A DNA stretch of 64,000 nucleotides, taken from Subtercola lobariae. GTDB lineage: Bacteria > Actinomycetota > Actinomycetes > Actinomycetales > Microbacteriaceae. The notes under the pieces were generated by a model. The model was not told where the DNA came from, searched no databases, and was given only the letters and a program-made list of their open reading frames with translations. Location of the stretch: contig NZ_BMGP01000002.1 of assembly GCF_014640255.1 (NCBI RefSeq), positions 434,001 to 498,000 of the forward strand, in the 5' to 3' direction. This document shows positions 1 to 8,105 of this stretch, piece by piece (position 1 is the stretch's first letter; every line of letters begins with the position of its first letter). The position numbers were made by a program, and so were the translations under genes.

Positions 1-2062
1 CTCCGACCTCGACGCGGTCACCCTCGTTGACGATGACGCGGTGGTTGTAGCTCGTGCCCTGGTTCGAGCGGTCGAACTTGCGCAGGTAGTACTCCTGCGT
101 TCCGCCCTCATCGAGTTGAACGCTCACGAAGTCTGCAGAGACCTCCTGAACGACACCCGCCTTGAGTGCGGTGACCACGTCACCGGCGTCGACGGCTGCG
201 AAGCCCTCCATGCCGGTGCCGACCAGGGGGCTGTCGCTCATCAGAAGCGGAACGGCCTGGCGCTGCATGTTGGCACCCATGAGGGCGCGGTTTGCGTCGT
301 CGTGCTCGAGGAACGGAATGAGCGATGTTGCAACCGACACCATCTGGCGTGGCGAAACATCCATGTAGCCGATGTCTTCGATGGGGAAGAGGTCGACTTC
401 GCCACCCTTCTTACGTGCGAGCACGCGAGGGTCGGCGAAACGGGCTTCCTTGGTGAGCGGCGCGTTGGCCTGGGCCACCACGTACTCGTCTTCTTCAGAC
501 GCGGTCAGGTAGTCGATGGTCTCGGTGACCACGCCGTCGACGACGCGACGGTACGGGGTCTCGATGAAACCGAACGAGTTGATGCGCGCGAACGAGGCGA
601 GCGAACCGATCAGACCGATGTTCGGGCCTTCAGGGGTCTCGATGGGGCACATGCGACCGTAGTGGCTGGGGTGCACGTCTCGAACCTCGACGCCGGCACG
701 CTCACGTGACAGACCACCCGGGCCCAGCGCTGACAGGCGGCGCTTGTGGGTCAGGCCCGCGAGCGGGTTGTTCTGGTCCATGAACTGGCTGAGCTGCGAC
801 GTACCGAAGAACTCCTTGATCGCGGCGACGACGGGGCGCACGTTGATCAGGGTCTGCGGGGTGATCGCCTCGATGTCTTGCGTGGTCATACGCTCACGTA
901 CGACGCGCTCCATGCGGCTGAGCCCGGTACGAACCTGGTTCTGAATGAGCTCGCCGACGGCACGGATGCGACGGTTACCGAAGTGGTCGATGTCGTCGAT
1001 GTCGAGACGGATGTCGACGGCCTTGCCGTTGCGCTTGCCCGGAAGCGTGATCTGGTTCTCGTGCAGCGCGACCAGGTACTTGATGGTGGCGATGATGTCT
1101 TCGTTCGTGAGAACGGAGTTCGAGAGCGCGGAGTCGATACCGAGCTTGCGGTTGATCTTGTAACGACCGACTTTCGCCAGGTCGTAGCGCTTGGAGTTGA
1201 AGTAGAAGTTGTCAAGAAGCGCGCGTGCAGCTTCGGCGGCAACCTGCTCACCCGGGCGGAGCTTGCGGTAGATGTCTTTCAGCGCCTCTTCTTTGGTGAG
1301 GATCGAATCCTTCTCCAAAGTGGCTTCGATGCTGGAGTAGCCCTTGAACTGCTCGAGAATCTCTTCGCTGGTGAGGCCGAGGGCCTTCAAGAAGACGGTG
1401 ACGCTCTGCTTGCGCTTGCGGTCGATGCGAACGCCGACCTGATCGCGCTTGTCGATCTCGAACTCGAGCCATGCGCCACGGCTCGGAATGATGCGAGCCG
1501 AGTAGATGTCTTTGTCAGAGGTCTTCTCGAGCTGGCGGTCGAAGTAGACGCCGGGGCTCCGCACGAGCTGCGACACGACGACACGCTCGGTGCCGTTGAT
1601 GATGAACGTGCCCTTTTCGGTCATCAGCGGAAAGTCGCCCATGAACACGGTCTGAGTCTTGATCTCACCGGTGAGGTGGTTCATGAACTCGGCCTCGACG
1701 TACAGCGGAGCGGCGTAGGTCTTGCCGCGCTCCTTGCACTCGTCGATGGTGTACTTCTCGGGCTCGAGGAACGGGCTCGTGAAGCTGAGCTGCATGGTCT
1801 CACCGAGGTCTTCGATGGGAGAGATCTCTTCGAAGATCTCGTCGAGACCCGAGTGCTCCGGCAGGTCTTGACGACCGACCTTCTTGGCTTCGGCTACGCG
1901 CGCTTTCCACGCGTCATCGCCGACAAGCCAGTGAAAGCTCTCGGTCTGCAATGCCAGCAGATCGGGGACAGTCAGGTTGTCTGAAATTTTGGCGAACGAG
2001 AGTCGCGATGCTCCGCGACCGTTCTTGGGTGTGGTGGTGGTTGCGTTGCTCGCAGCAGCCAA
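1..2062 (-). CDS. rpoB: DNA-directed RNA polymerase subunit beta, 5' part (3' end outside window)
   Basis: This is the first ~687 residues of the beta subunit of RNA polymerase, which normally has about 1160 residues; the gene runs off the left edge. The visible part covers the protrusion, lobes and the rifampicin region, where [15 protein letters not shown] and [14 protein letters not shown] are seen around residues 415-445. The Asp, His and Ser positions that mutate in rifampicin resistance (E. coli D516, H526, S531) are all wild type, so sensitivity is expected. The last visible residues (NEGDRVEVG) match the family. I chose the TTG start at 2062 because GGAGG (2071-2075) sits 8 nt upstream and the N-terminus (AAASN..., then [19 protein letters not shown]) fits actinobacterial RpoB. 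rpoC should follow outside the window. Confidence 0.98.
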   Translation of the reverse strand, partial: MAAASNATTTTPKNGRGASRLSFAKISDNLTVPDLLALQTESFHWLVGDDAWKARVAEAKKVGRQDLPEHSGLDEIFEEISPIEDLGETMQLSFTSPFLEPEKYTIDECKERGKTYAAPLYVEAEFMNHLTGEIKTQTVFMGDFPLMTEKGTFIINGTERVVVSQLVRSPGVYFDRQLEKTSDKDIYSARIIPSRGAWLEFEIDKRDQVGVRIDRKRKQSVTVFLKALGLTSEEILEQFKGYSSIEATLEKDSILTKEEALKDIYRKLRPGEQVAAEAARALLDNFYFNSKRYDLAKVGRYKINRKLGIDSALSNSVLTNEDIIATIKYLVALHENQITLPGKRNGKAVDIRLDIDDIDHFGNRRIRAVGELIQNQVRTGLSRMERVVRERMTTQDIEAITPQTLINVRPVVAAIKEFFGTSQLSQFMDQNNPLAGLTHKRRLSALGPGGLSRERAGVEVRDVHPSHYGRMCPIETPEGPNIGLIGSLASFARINSFGFIETPYRRVVDGVVTETIDYLTASEEDEYVVAQANAPLTKEARFADPRVLARKKGGEVDLFPIEDIGYMDVSPRQMVSVATSLIPFLEHDDANRALMGANMQRQAVPLLMSDSPLVGTGMEGFAAVDAGDVVTALKAGVVQEVSADFVSVQLDEGGTQEYYLRKFDRSNQGTSYNHRVIVNEGDRVEVG

Positions 2063-2515
2063 GGAAATAACCTCCGTGGACCCCGTCGGGTCTCAGTACT
2101 GGGTTTATATTGGTCGAGAACTCGCCAGACCCTCGAATAGAACCCTCATTCCCCGGAATATGGGCGAAAAGGTTCTAGAGTGATGCTGCTGAGTCTCCTG
2201 ACGAAGAAGAATCAGACAGCGCGAGCCAACCGCAATATGAAGGCATAGGAGTACTGGGAGCGCAAAGAACAACTATATGCGCTTGGCGCCTGGTTGTCTA
2301 GTCTTTGCCTTGACCATTTTTGCGTTCTCGGGTATAACGCGCGGCGCTCCCCCGCCATTCCCCGGTTTTACGACCTGATCCCGATCCCGATCCCCTGCTC
2401 CAGCGATGTTCGCGTCGGCGGGTCGCACTGAGGATGACCGGCTCCACGAGTCGCCAGGCATACATGACGTGAGCGTAGGTGAGCCGGAGAGTGCGCGTTC
2501 CGTCTCGGAACAAGA
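2063..2515 (-). promoter_or_regulatory. rpoB leader and upstream spacer
   Basis: No convincing gene is visible here. On the minus strand a TATAAA hexamer (2104-2109) lies about 40 nt before the rpoB start and is the best -10 candidate; a good -35 partner is not obvious. The rpoB Shine-Dalgarno GGAGG is at 2071-2075. The part beyond ~2280 is less G+C-rich than the surrounding genes and has only short open frames without recognisable motifs; it may be the decayed downstream half of the remnant at 2516-2749. Confidence 0.35.
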
Positions 2516-2749
2516 TCAAATTGATCTGGCGTAGCGCGCCGGAAGCGTGTTGCATGCCTCCAGAAGATCGCGTTTAGTCAGGCGCTCGGGAATCCGGCCC
2601 CGCGCCGATTTGTTCAGCGCCGAGTCGACGACGGCGATCGCCATCTCCTCGGTCATGCACTGAATACAGTCGAGTAAGACGGTCACCAGCGACTCGACGG
2701 CTGCGCGCCCCAGCCCCCGTCTGGCGGGCTCCCAGCATTCGGTGGACAA
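2516..2749 (-). pseudogene. Remnant of a DUF559/AbiEi-like hypothetical protein
   Basis: A 77-codon open frame that starts at TTG, with an in-frame stop only a few codons upstream. The segment around AVVDSALNKS followed by a Leu-rich stretch and LPARYARSI resembles the middle of a family of Microbacteriaceae proteins that carry an AbiEi/DUF559-type region, in which a VDSAL motif precedes the nuclease-like domain. Those proteins are about 280-320 residues, so this piece is far too short and lacks the nuclease half. After its stop, another frame reads a short stretch reminiscent of the ETL.RL motif of DUF559, which suggests frameshift decay. The resemblance is from memory only and is weak; it could also be a chance frame. 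Confidence 0.35.
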
Positions 2750-2872
2750 CTTCTGGCCGGCTCACCCTGTGGAACGCGCAACGGAATAGTCCACGCGCAC
2801 GTCGGCGTGCTGTGTGCACGCGTAGAGACGTGTGGACTAATCCGTTGCCGGAGGCCGGGGTAGGGTCGAGAC

Positions 2873-3775
2873 GTGAGCGAAAGTAGGGGCCGGCGGCGTG
2901 ATGGGGACGCCGAGCATCCGGCCGTCACGCTCAGCAACGGGTACCGCGCGGTGATCGAGGCCGACCGGCACCAGCCCGGCGCGTTCACGTTGGTGGTCGA
3001 CGGAACCCCGCAGTCGCACGTGTCACTCGATGACCCGAGTTACCTTTCGTTCGAGTACGTCAGGCGCATCGGGCATGGCATCGACCTCATCGCGCCTGAG
3101 GGTGAAGCCATTACCGCGGTGCACCTCGGCGGCGGTGCGTTCACGCTGCCGAGGTACATCGCTGCGACGCGGCCCGGTTCGCGCCAGCAGGTCATCGAGC
3201 TCGAGAGCGATTTGGTCGACTTCGTTCGTGAGCATCTTGCGTTGCCGAAGGAGGCGCAGATACGTATCCGCCACGGCGATGCGAGAGCGGTGCTGGCCAA
3301 GCTGCCGCTGGGGTTGAAGTCGACGGTCGATGTTGTGGTGGTCGATGTGTTCTCCGGAGCCAGAACGCCCGCGCACGTGACGAGTATGGAGTTCTACCCG
3401 CTCGCGGCCGGGCTCTTGAAGCCCACGGGCATCATCGCCGCCAACGTGGCCGACGGGGCCGGGCTGGCCTTCGCGCGCAGTCAGGCCGCGACGCTCTCGG
3501 CGGTGTTCGCGAAAGTGGCGCTGGTGGTCGACCCACAGGTGCTGAAGTCACGACGGTTCGGCAACGTGGTGATGTTCGCTTCGGATGATCGGCTGCCGTT
3601 CGAGCGGCTGCCGAGGTTGGTGGCGAGCGACCCCGTGCCGGCCAAGGTCGTTGACGGCGCCGAGCTCAAGGCGTTCATCGCCGGAGCGCCCGTGGTCACC
3701 GATCAGACCGCGGTGCCGTCACCGCCGCCGGCGCGCAGTATCTTCCAGGTGAAGCCGGGCGCCCCGCGGGCGTGA
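2873..3775 (+). CDS. Spermidine synthase-like SAM-binding protein
   Basis: 300 residues with the Rossmann fold of the spermidine synthase/methyltransferase superfamily. The nucleotide-binding loop HLGGGAFTLP lies near residues 84-93, the acidic residue of strand 2 in VIELESD near 112, HGDAR near 135, and the VVVVDVFSG strand with the usual acidic residue near 155-163. It has no transmembrane segments, unlike the fused MFS-spermidine synthases. Actinobacterial members are annotated as spermidine synthase, but polyamine production is unproven and a different methyl- or aminopropyl-transfer is possible. The GTG start is fixed by a TAGGGT -10 hexamer at 2861-2866, six nt upstream, which implies a leaderless mRNA. 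It stands alone on its strand. Confidence 0.82.
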   Translation: MSESRGRRRDGDAEHPAVTLSNGYRAVIEADRHQPGAFTLVVDGTPQSHVSLDDPSYLSFEYVRRIGHGIDLIAPEGEAITAVHLGGGAFTLPRYIAATRPGSRQQVIELESDLVDFVREHLALPKEAQIRIRHGDARAVLAKLPLGLKSTVDVVVVDVFSGARTPAHVTSMEFYPLAAGLLKPTGIIAANVADGAGLAFARSQAATLSAVFAKVALVVDPQVLKSRRFGNVVMFASDDRLPFERLPRLVASDPVPAKVVDGAELKAFIAGAPVVTDQTAVPSPPPARSIFQVKPGAPRA

Positions 3776-3874
3776 GGTGTTCGGCGCACGGATCGGCGCG
3801 AGTATGGGCGCGCGACCAGCGTGCCTCTGCCTGCGATGAGCAGCAGAGCCGTAAACTTGGCGTGAGTTACCCTC

Positions 3875-4438
3875 GTGCCCCTCAATCGAGGGCTGCAGTC
3901 AGTTTCGAGTTCTGGAGCGGTTCCCCTGAGTATCATCACCGGCTACGACCCGAAGACCCTCCGCGAGACGATCGATGTACAGGCCGCTGAGTCGCGCCTG
4001 GCCGAGCTGGGCAACCTGCGTAGCCTCTCGGCGCTGAACGAGAAAGTCGAGTTGCTGCGGTTGCTCGGCCGGTCAGACGAGGCCTGGGATGTGGCGAACG
4101 AAGCCCTTCGCCAGGCGCGGTTCTCGGGCGATCGTGAGACCGCTCTTGCCGCGCGAATCCGCCGCGCCCAGGTGCAGCAGTACCAGGGAAAGTTGCAGCC
4201 CGCCCTCACCGACTTGACCATTTGCGTCGAAGAGGCGCGCGGGCACGAGTGGGGCGGCCTCGAGGCGACAGCGCTGCACAACCGCGGCAAGGTGCTCTTC
4301 GACCTGCGGGAATACAAGGATGCTCTGGCCGACTTCAAGGCCGCGGTTTTCTTGTGGGAGAAGAGCGGGGCGTCTATCGACCAACTCGAAAGCTCGATGA
4401 TCGCTATCGGCGTGGTCGAGGCGTTCGTCGGCAAATAG
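3875..4438 (+). CDS. Tetratricopeptide repeat protein
   Basis: About 170-187 residues made of helix pairs with TPR spacing: NEKVELLRLLGRSDEAWDVA, then a pair with TALAARIRRAQVQQ, and ALHNRGKVLFDLREYKDALADF as the clearest TPR unit near residues 125-146. TPR proteins hold protein-protein contacts; the partner is unknown. No signal peptide is seen, so it is probably cytoplasmic. The start is uncertain. GTG at 3875 has no ribosome site, and a TACCCT hexamer lies one nt before it. In-frame CTG at 3926 has GGAG 8 nt upstream and would start the protein directly before ITGYDPKTLRETID, the part that looks conserved. The downstream gene is the SprT-like protein. Confidence 0.8.
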   Translation: MPLNRGLQSVSSSGAVPLSIITGYDPKTLRETIDVQAAESRLAELGNLRSLSALNEKVELLRLLGRSDEAWDVANEALRQARFSGDRETALAARIRRAQVQQYQGKLQPALTDLTICVEEARGHEWGGLEATALHNRGKVLFDLREYKDALADFKAAVFLWEKSGASIDQLESSMIAIGVVEAFVGK

Positions 4439-4543
4439 GGCTAGCTGCGGCGCGCCCGCGGGGCCGCCTGGGTCGCGCACGTAGGGCTGGCTGCGGCGCG
4501 CGCGGGCCGCCCAAGTCGGGCACGCGGGGCGGGCTGCGGCGCG
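4438..4543 (+). repeat. Three degenerate tandem units after the TPR stop codon
   Basis: The motif GGGCNNGCTGCGGCGCG occurs at 4438, 4484 and 4527, giving units of about 46, 43 and at least 17 bp. The array begins on the last base of the TPR stop codon. Nothing else is visible in this spacer except the promoter of the next gene. Confidence 0.7.
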
Positions 4544-4593
4544 CCTGTGGATAACTTCGGGGCGCCGTCTGAGGTGTGAATTAGGCTTCGATC

Positions 4594-5094
4594 GTGGCTG
4601 ATTTACTTCGTGTGCGCGGTTGGGCGAATGCCCTCATAGCGCTGTACCTCGACCCTGGCGTGTGGTCGTTCGGGTATGACAACGCCAAAACGCGCGCAGG
4701 CCTGTGCAACTACACCCTCAAGCGAATTACCGTTTCGCGGTATTTGGCGTCGCGGTATGAAGACGATGAGATCCACCAGATTCTGCTGCACGAAGTGGCC
4801 CATGCCGTGGCCGGATCACGTGCCGGCCACGGGCCGAAGTGGCGGGCGATCGCCGCCGAAATGGGGTACGCGGGCGGGCGACTGCACCACGGCGAGACCG
4901 CCCACGAGTTGGCGCCGTGGGTGGGTACCTGCCCGAACGGGCACGAGCACTTTCGGTACCGAAAGCCCACTCGCGACTCCGCCTGTGGCGCGTGTTCGAA
5001 GCGCTTCGACGCGCGCTACATCATCGTGTGGCGACAGCGTGTCGTCACCGCGGGCTCGCGGCGCAGGGCGGCTGCGGCCGCCGCTTCGCGATAA
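4594..5094 (+). CDS. SprT-like zinc metalloprotease-domain protein
   Basis: 166 residues. A LLHEVAHAVAG zinc-protease helix (HEVAH at about residues 66-70) is followed by a further His in AGHGPKW, the pattern of the SprT/Spartan fold. The C-terminal part carries CPNGH and CGAC pairs of a zinc ribbon (about residues 112-133). SprT-family proteins are linked to cleavage of DNA-crosslinked proteins in eukaryotes, while bacterial roles are less clear. The C-terminus is a low-complexity Arg/Ala tail. TAGGCT (4582-4587) six nt before the GTG start indicates a leaderless transcript and decides the start. The sequence around the stop is partly duplicated downstream. Confidence 0.85.
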   Translation: MADLLRVRGWANALIALYLDPGVWSFGYDNAKTRAGLCNYTLKRITVSRYLASRYEDDEIHQILLHEVAHAVAGSRAGHGPKWRAIAAEMGYAGGRLHHGETAHELAPWVGTCPNGHEHFRYRKPTRDSACGACSKRFDARYIIVWRQRVVTAGSRRRAAAAAASR

Positions 5095-5136
5095 CTGCGG
5101 GGCAGGGCTGTCGCGGCCGCTTCGCGATAGCAGCGG
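5063..5136 (+). repeat. Duplicated gene end at the SprT-like stop codon
   Basis: Two units beginning GCAGGGC at about 5063 and 5102 share GCGGCCGCTTCGCGATA-type sequence. The first unit contains the native stop codon and the second is a degenerate copy in the spacer. Confidence 0.6.
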
Positions 5137-5241
5137 AGTGCCAGGCGCGCGCGGTACCCGCCACGTCGCGCTGCTCGGTCGCGCGCGCCGAGCTGGGCCA
5201 CGCCGTGGCCCGGCCGCGCCGGCGCGGCGATGCGCTTGGGG

Positions 5242-5544
5242 TCAGTCGGTGACGTTCACCTCTTTCCAGAACGCCACGTAGTTGCTGAAGTCTTTGCCGA
5301 CGCGGTCGAACGCGGTCGGGTACGGCGTGGGGTAGCTCCAGGCGCGATCTTTGAGCGTCTCGTCGCCGTCTTTCACGCTGAAGTACTGGCATTCGCCCTT
5401 CCACGGGCAGGTGTACGGCGTCGCGCTCTCGACCAGGTACTCGCTCTTCACGCTCGTCGGCGGAAAATACCAGTTGCCTTCAATGGAGATCAGATCTTCT
5501 TTGGGAGCTTCGGCAATAACGGTGCCGTTGACTACAGCTTTCAT
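5242..5544 (-). CDS. DUF427 domain-containing protein
   Basis: 100 residues, the full length of a single-domain DUF427 protein. Typical features are WYFPP, the TYTCPWKG-like segment here read as PYTCPWKGECQYF, AWSYP and the C-terminal FWKEV. The biochemical role of the family is unknown; many members sit near redox or nitrilase-type genes. The ATG is chosen because GGAGG lies a few bases upstream (5551-5557 on the minus strand), so this gene has a leadered mRNA unlike most neighbours. It is convergent with the SprT-like gene and on the same strand as the ComB-like gene. Confidence 0.9.
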   Translation of the reverse strand: MKAVVNGTVIAEAPKEDLISIEGNWYFPPTSVKSEYLVESATPYTCPWKGECQYFSVKDGDETLKDRAWSYPTPYPTAFDRVGKDFSNYVAFWKEVNVTD

Positions 5545-5609
5545 CAGGTTCCTCCGTCTACTCGCGTGGCGTGCGGCCACGAACTCGTAGCCTCAACGCG
5601 GCCACTCTT

Positions 5610-6188
5610 CTATGCAACCACCGAGTTCTGAGAATCGATACCGCTTGCGTCAGAAACGATCTGTGCTCCAGCTTCACCGTGCGCGGCGATCAAGGCTCGC
5701 CCTGCGATCGAGGCGCTGAAGAGGTGGCCGACCGCACGCTTGAGAGCCGTGAACGAGGCGCAGACCACCGCCGCCTCGGGCGAACTGAAGTCGATTCCGA
5801 GTGCCGCGAGCGCGTCGATGACGGATCCGGCCGCGAGAGTGTCTTCAACGCCATCACTCGCTGCGACGACGGCAACCGAAACGCGGTCACCTGCCTCGAC
5901 CTGCTTTTCGAGCATCCACTTCGCCGCCGCACTGCGGTTCGTCAGGTCAGCGTGGATGATCGGCACCCCCACGAGCTCAGACCACCCGTGCGCGTGCGAG
6001 TCGTGCCCGCGGTTCGCGCTCCTGCGCCCCGTGGCCTCGTGCAGGTCGTCCGTGCCGCTCGGCTCGGGCAGGGCATCGACCCAGATGACCACGTCGGCGT
6101 ACGCGCCGACGCTCTGCAACGCATCGATACCGCGGCCGAATCGCACCTGGTAGTTGGTCTGAGCGGCGAGGGGTGCTGGCGTGATCAC
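5610..6188 (-). CDS. ComB-like (2-phosphosulfolactate phosphatase family) protein
   Basis: 192 residues. YQVRFGRGIDALQ and DVVIWVDAL near the start, then EDTLAAGSVIDAL and DFSSPEAA, follow the course of actinobacterial ComB-family proteins, which have EDLLGAGAII and LSPEA at the same places. ComB hydrolyses 2-phosphosulfolactate in coenzyme M synthesis in archaea; actinobacterial homologues are of unknown function. This copy is shorter than the usual ~235 residues and the middle, with a His-rich HDSHAHGW, is divergent, so catalytic residues may be altered. The GTG start has TACGAT (6195-6200) six nt upstream, giving a leaderless promoter. Confidence 0.68.
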   Translation of the reverse strand: MITPAPLAAQTNYQVRFGRGIDALQSVGAYADVVIWVDALPEPSGTDDLHEATGRRSANRGHDSHAHGWSELVGVPIIHADLTNRSAAAKWMLEKQVEAGDRVSVAVVAASDGVEDTLAAGSVIDALAALGIDFSSPEAAVVCASFTALKRAVGHLFSASIAGRALIAAHGEAGAQIVSDASGIDSQNSVVA

Positions 6189-6292
6189 TCGACCATCGTA
6201 TTCGCGGGGCTGAACGACCTGTGCTACGGCCCGAGCCGTGGCCCGTGCGCAAGGCCGCGACAAACGGGGGCGATACCCACGAGACTGGGGGT

Positions 6293-6931
6293 ATGAAGGT
6301 ACTGCTGAAGTTCATTCTCGACTGCGAGCCCGACGCCGCCTGGCGGGCGCTGCAGAGTCCGACGGTGTTTCGCGAGGTGTCTGCTCCCCTGCTATCGGTG
6401 AAGTCGCTGGAGCCGGGCGGTTTCGAGACGGTGTGGCCTGAGGGCGAGAACCGGGTCGAGATTTCGGCGCTCGGGCTGGTTCCAGTGGGAATGCAGATCG
6501 TCGACATCGATCGAACACATACGCAGCATGAAGGGGTGCGCATCATCCACGACAAAGGTCGGGGGGTGACGGGCGCTCTGAAGATCGTGACCACCTGGGA
6601 TCACCGGATGGCCGTGGCAGCCGACCCCGCCGGCACAGGTAAGACGCTGTACCGCGACCGACTGATCATGAAGGCGGGGCCGCTGACTCCCGCCGTGTGG
6701 GCCGGCCTGTGGTCGTTCTGGCAGGTGCGCGGGGTGCGGTTGCAGCAGCTGGCTCCGTCGTGGGCGTTCGACCCCGAGTTCAGCGGTGACGCGAAAGCTG
6801 CTGCCGCGAAGCGCGCTGCGGCAGAGGCGGCGCGGCACGCGGAGGAGACTCCGGCCGAGATACTGGCCGAACCGCCGACGGCCGATTCCGCTGTGCTGGG
6901 TATCGACCCCGATCTGGGAGCAGGGCAGTGA
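6293..6931 (+). CDS. SRPBCC-like hypothetical protein
   Basis: 212 residues. The N-terminal ~150 residues have the strand order and the DCEPDAAWRALQSPTVFREVS start of polyketide-cyclase-like (SRPBCC/START fold) proteins, which bind hydrophobic ligands; the ligand here is unknown. The last ~60 residues are Ala/Glu-rich and probably disordered. Start ATG at 6293 gives the natural domain beginning MKVLLKFILD. It overlaps the DUF1684 gene by GTGA, so the two are translationally coupled and likely act together. Confidence 0.72.
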   Translation: MKVLLKFILDCEPDAAWRALQSPTVFREVSAPLLSVKSLEPGGFETVWPEGENRVEISALGLVPVGMQIVDIDRTHTQHEGVRIIHDKGRGVTGALKIVTTWDHRMAVAADPAGTGKTLYRDRLIMKAGPLTPAVWAGLWSFWQVRGVRLQQLAPSWAFDPEFSGDAKAAAAKRAAAEAARHAEETPAEILAEPPTADSAVLGIDPDLGAGQ

Positions 6932-7557
6932 GTGCGATCGCGCGCACCGCCATCGAGGTGGCCGACTGGCGCCGGAAGGTGTTCGGCATCTACGACTCCG
7001 TTCGCGAGCGCAGCGCCACCGACGTCGTCGGAGCGCACACGTTCTGGCGCGACGAGCGTGATGCGTTGTTCGCCGAGCATCCGCAGACCCCGCTTCTGCC
7101 CGAAGACCGGGCGTCGTTCGTCGGGTTGCCCGTCGCAGACTACGACCCCGAGTGGCGGTTCGAGGTTGACCTCGTCGCCCCAGAAGAGCCGGCACGGTTC
7201 GACTTCGAGACGGGAACCGACGGGGTGGTTCCGTTCGAGTTGATTGGCCGGGCATCCATACCCCGAGTGGGCACGCTCGACGTGTGGCGGCTGCAATCGT
7301 ACGGCGGCGGGCTGTTTCTGCCGGTTCGGGATGCCCTTGCCGGCCGCCCTGGCGGAACATACGGTGGCGGGCGGTACCTGCTCGACACGGTCAAGGGCGC
7401 ATATCTGGGTGAAGGGGCGGCACCGGGCTCTCTGGTGCTCGATTTCAACTTCGCGTACAACCCGTCGTGTGCGTACGACCCAGCCTGGGCGTGCCCGCTG
7501 GCGCCGCTCGGCGACCGGGTCGGGATGCCGATTCCGGTGGGCGAGCTGTACCGCTGA
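6928..7557 (+). CDS. DUF1684 domain-containing protein
   Basis: 209 residues. The family signature is complete: WRRKVFGIYDSVR at the start, GGRYLLDTVKGA, and near the end FNFAYNPSCAYDP followed by CPLAP, which is the most conserved block of DUF1684. The function is not established; the C-terminal Tyr/Asn/Cys block suggests a binding or catalytic site. Start GTG overlaps the stop of the SRPBCC-like gene (GTGA), so expression depends on that gene. After the stop there are four degenerate copies of the gene end. Confidence 0.88.
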   Translation: MSAIARTAIEVADWRRKVFGIYDSVRERSATDVVGAHTFWRDERDALFAEHPQTPLLPEDRASFVGLPVADYDPEWRFEVDLVAPEEPARFDFETGTDGVVPFELIGRASIPRVGTLDVWRLQSYGGGLFLPVRDALAGRPGGTYGGGRYLLDTVKGAYLGEGAAPGSLVLDFNFAYNPSCAYDPAWACPLAPLGDRVGMPIPVGELYR

Positions 7558-7559
7558 GC

Positions 7560-7683
7560 CTCAGCAGATCGGGGCGAGCTGTGCCACCAGTGCCAGCAGA
7601 TCGGTGCCAAGCTGCACCACTGAGTGTCGGCAGATCGGGGGCGAGCTGTGCCCCTGACCCTCGGGAGATCGAGGGCGAGCGCG
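7560..7683 (+). repeat. Four degenerate ~34-bp tandem units after DUF1684
   Basis: Units with the core CAGATCGGGGCGAGCTGTGC occur at about 7564, 7594, 7631 and (as GGAGATCGAGGGCGAGC) 7664. The last coding bases of DUF1684 (GGTGGGCGAGCTGTACCGC) look like the founder copy. The array lies in a 548-bp spacer whose right part is the helicase leader. Confidence 0.65.
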
Positions 7684-7759
7684 CCACGACGTAGGCGCCA
7701 CGACGGGGTTCGACCTGAGTGGCAGCTGACCGGGCATCCGGAGACCGCGAGCAATGCGC

Positions 7760-8105
7760 TAAGCTGAAAGAACTTGTGAGCGTAATTGCGCGCTCCCTGC
7801 GTCGTAGAACGCACCTCTACTCGAACACGGCCGGTAATCAGAACCAGCGTGACGGGTAAGAAAAATTCTTGCGGCGAACGGATGTGGCCACCGCCACCTT
7901 CGCCAGACTTCCACCGAAGTTCGTGTCAGTGTGCCGCAGATTCTGCGGTGCAACGGTGCGAAATGAGATTGCGCCGACGCAGCTCGCCACAGCCATGGCC
8001 TCGATCACCGAGACGCGGCTACTCACAGTCAGAACTGCGGGTTGGCGACATTCGCGTGCGATCCGCTTGGGTGGAACCGATGCCTGAAAGGCACCGAAAA
8101 CCCCA
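7760..8105 (+). promoter_or_regulatory. Promoter and long structured leader of the DEAD-box helicase
   Basis: A TAAGCT -10 candidate (7760-7765) lies ~340 nt before the helicase ATG. The leader contains a 27-codon open frame (GTG 7776 to TAA 7859, Arg-rich) ten nt after the -10, and small inverted repeats such as ACTTC-CACC-GAAGT (7907-7920) and CCGCA-gattc-TGCGG (7934-7948). Long structured leaders are known for cold-induced RNA helicases; here this is an inference from length, hairpins and the empty reading frames. Confidence 0.5.

Noticed and set aside
746-1984. Long plus-strand open frame opposite rpoB
   Set aside because: It is the antisense shadow of a GC-rich conserved gene, has no domain and shows the Asp/Val/Glu/Arg composition typical of such shadows.
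7560-7683. CRISPR-like array
   Set aside because: Units are degenerate copies of the adjacent gene end, directly abutting without unique spacers of constant length.
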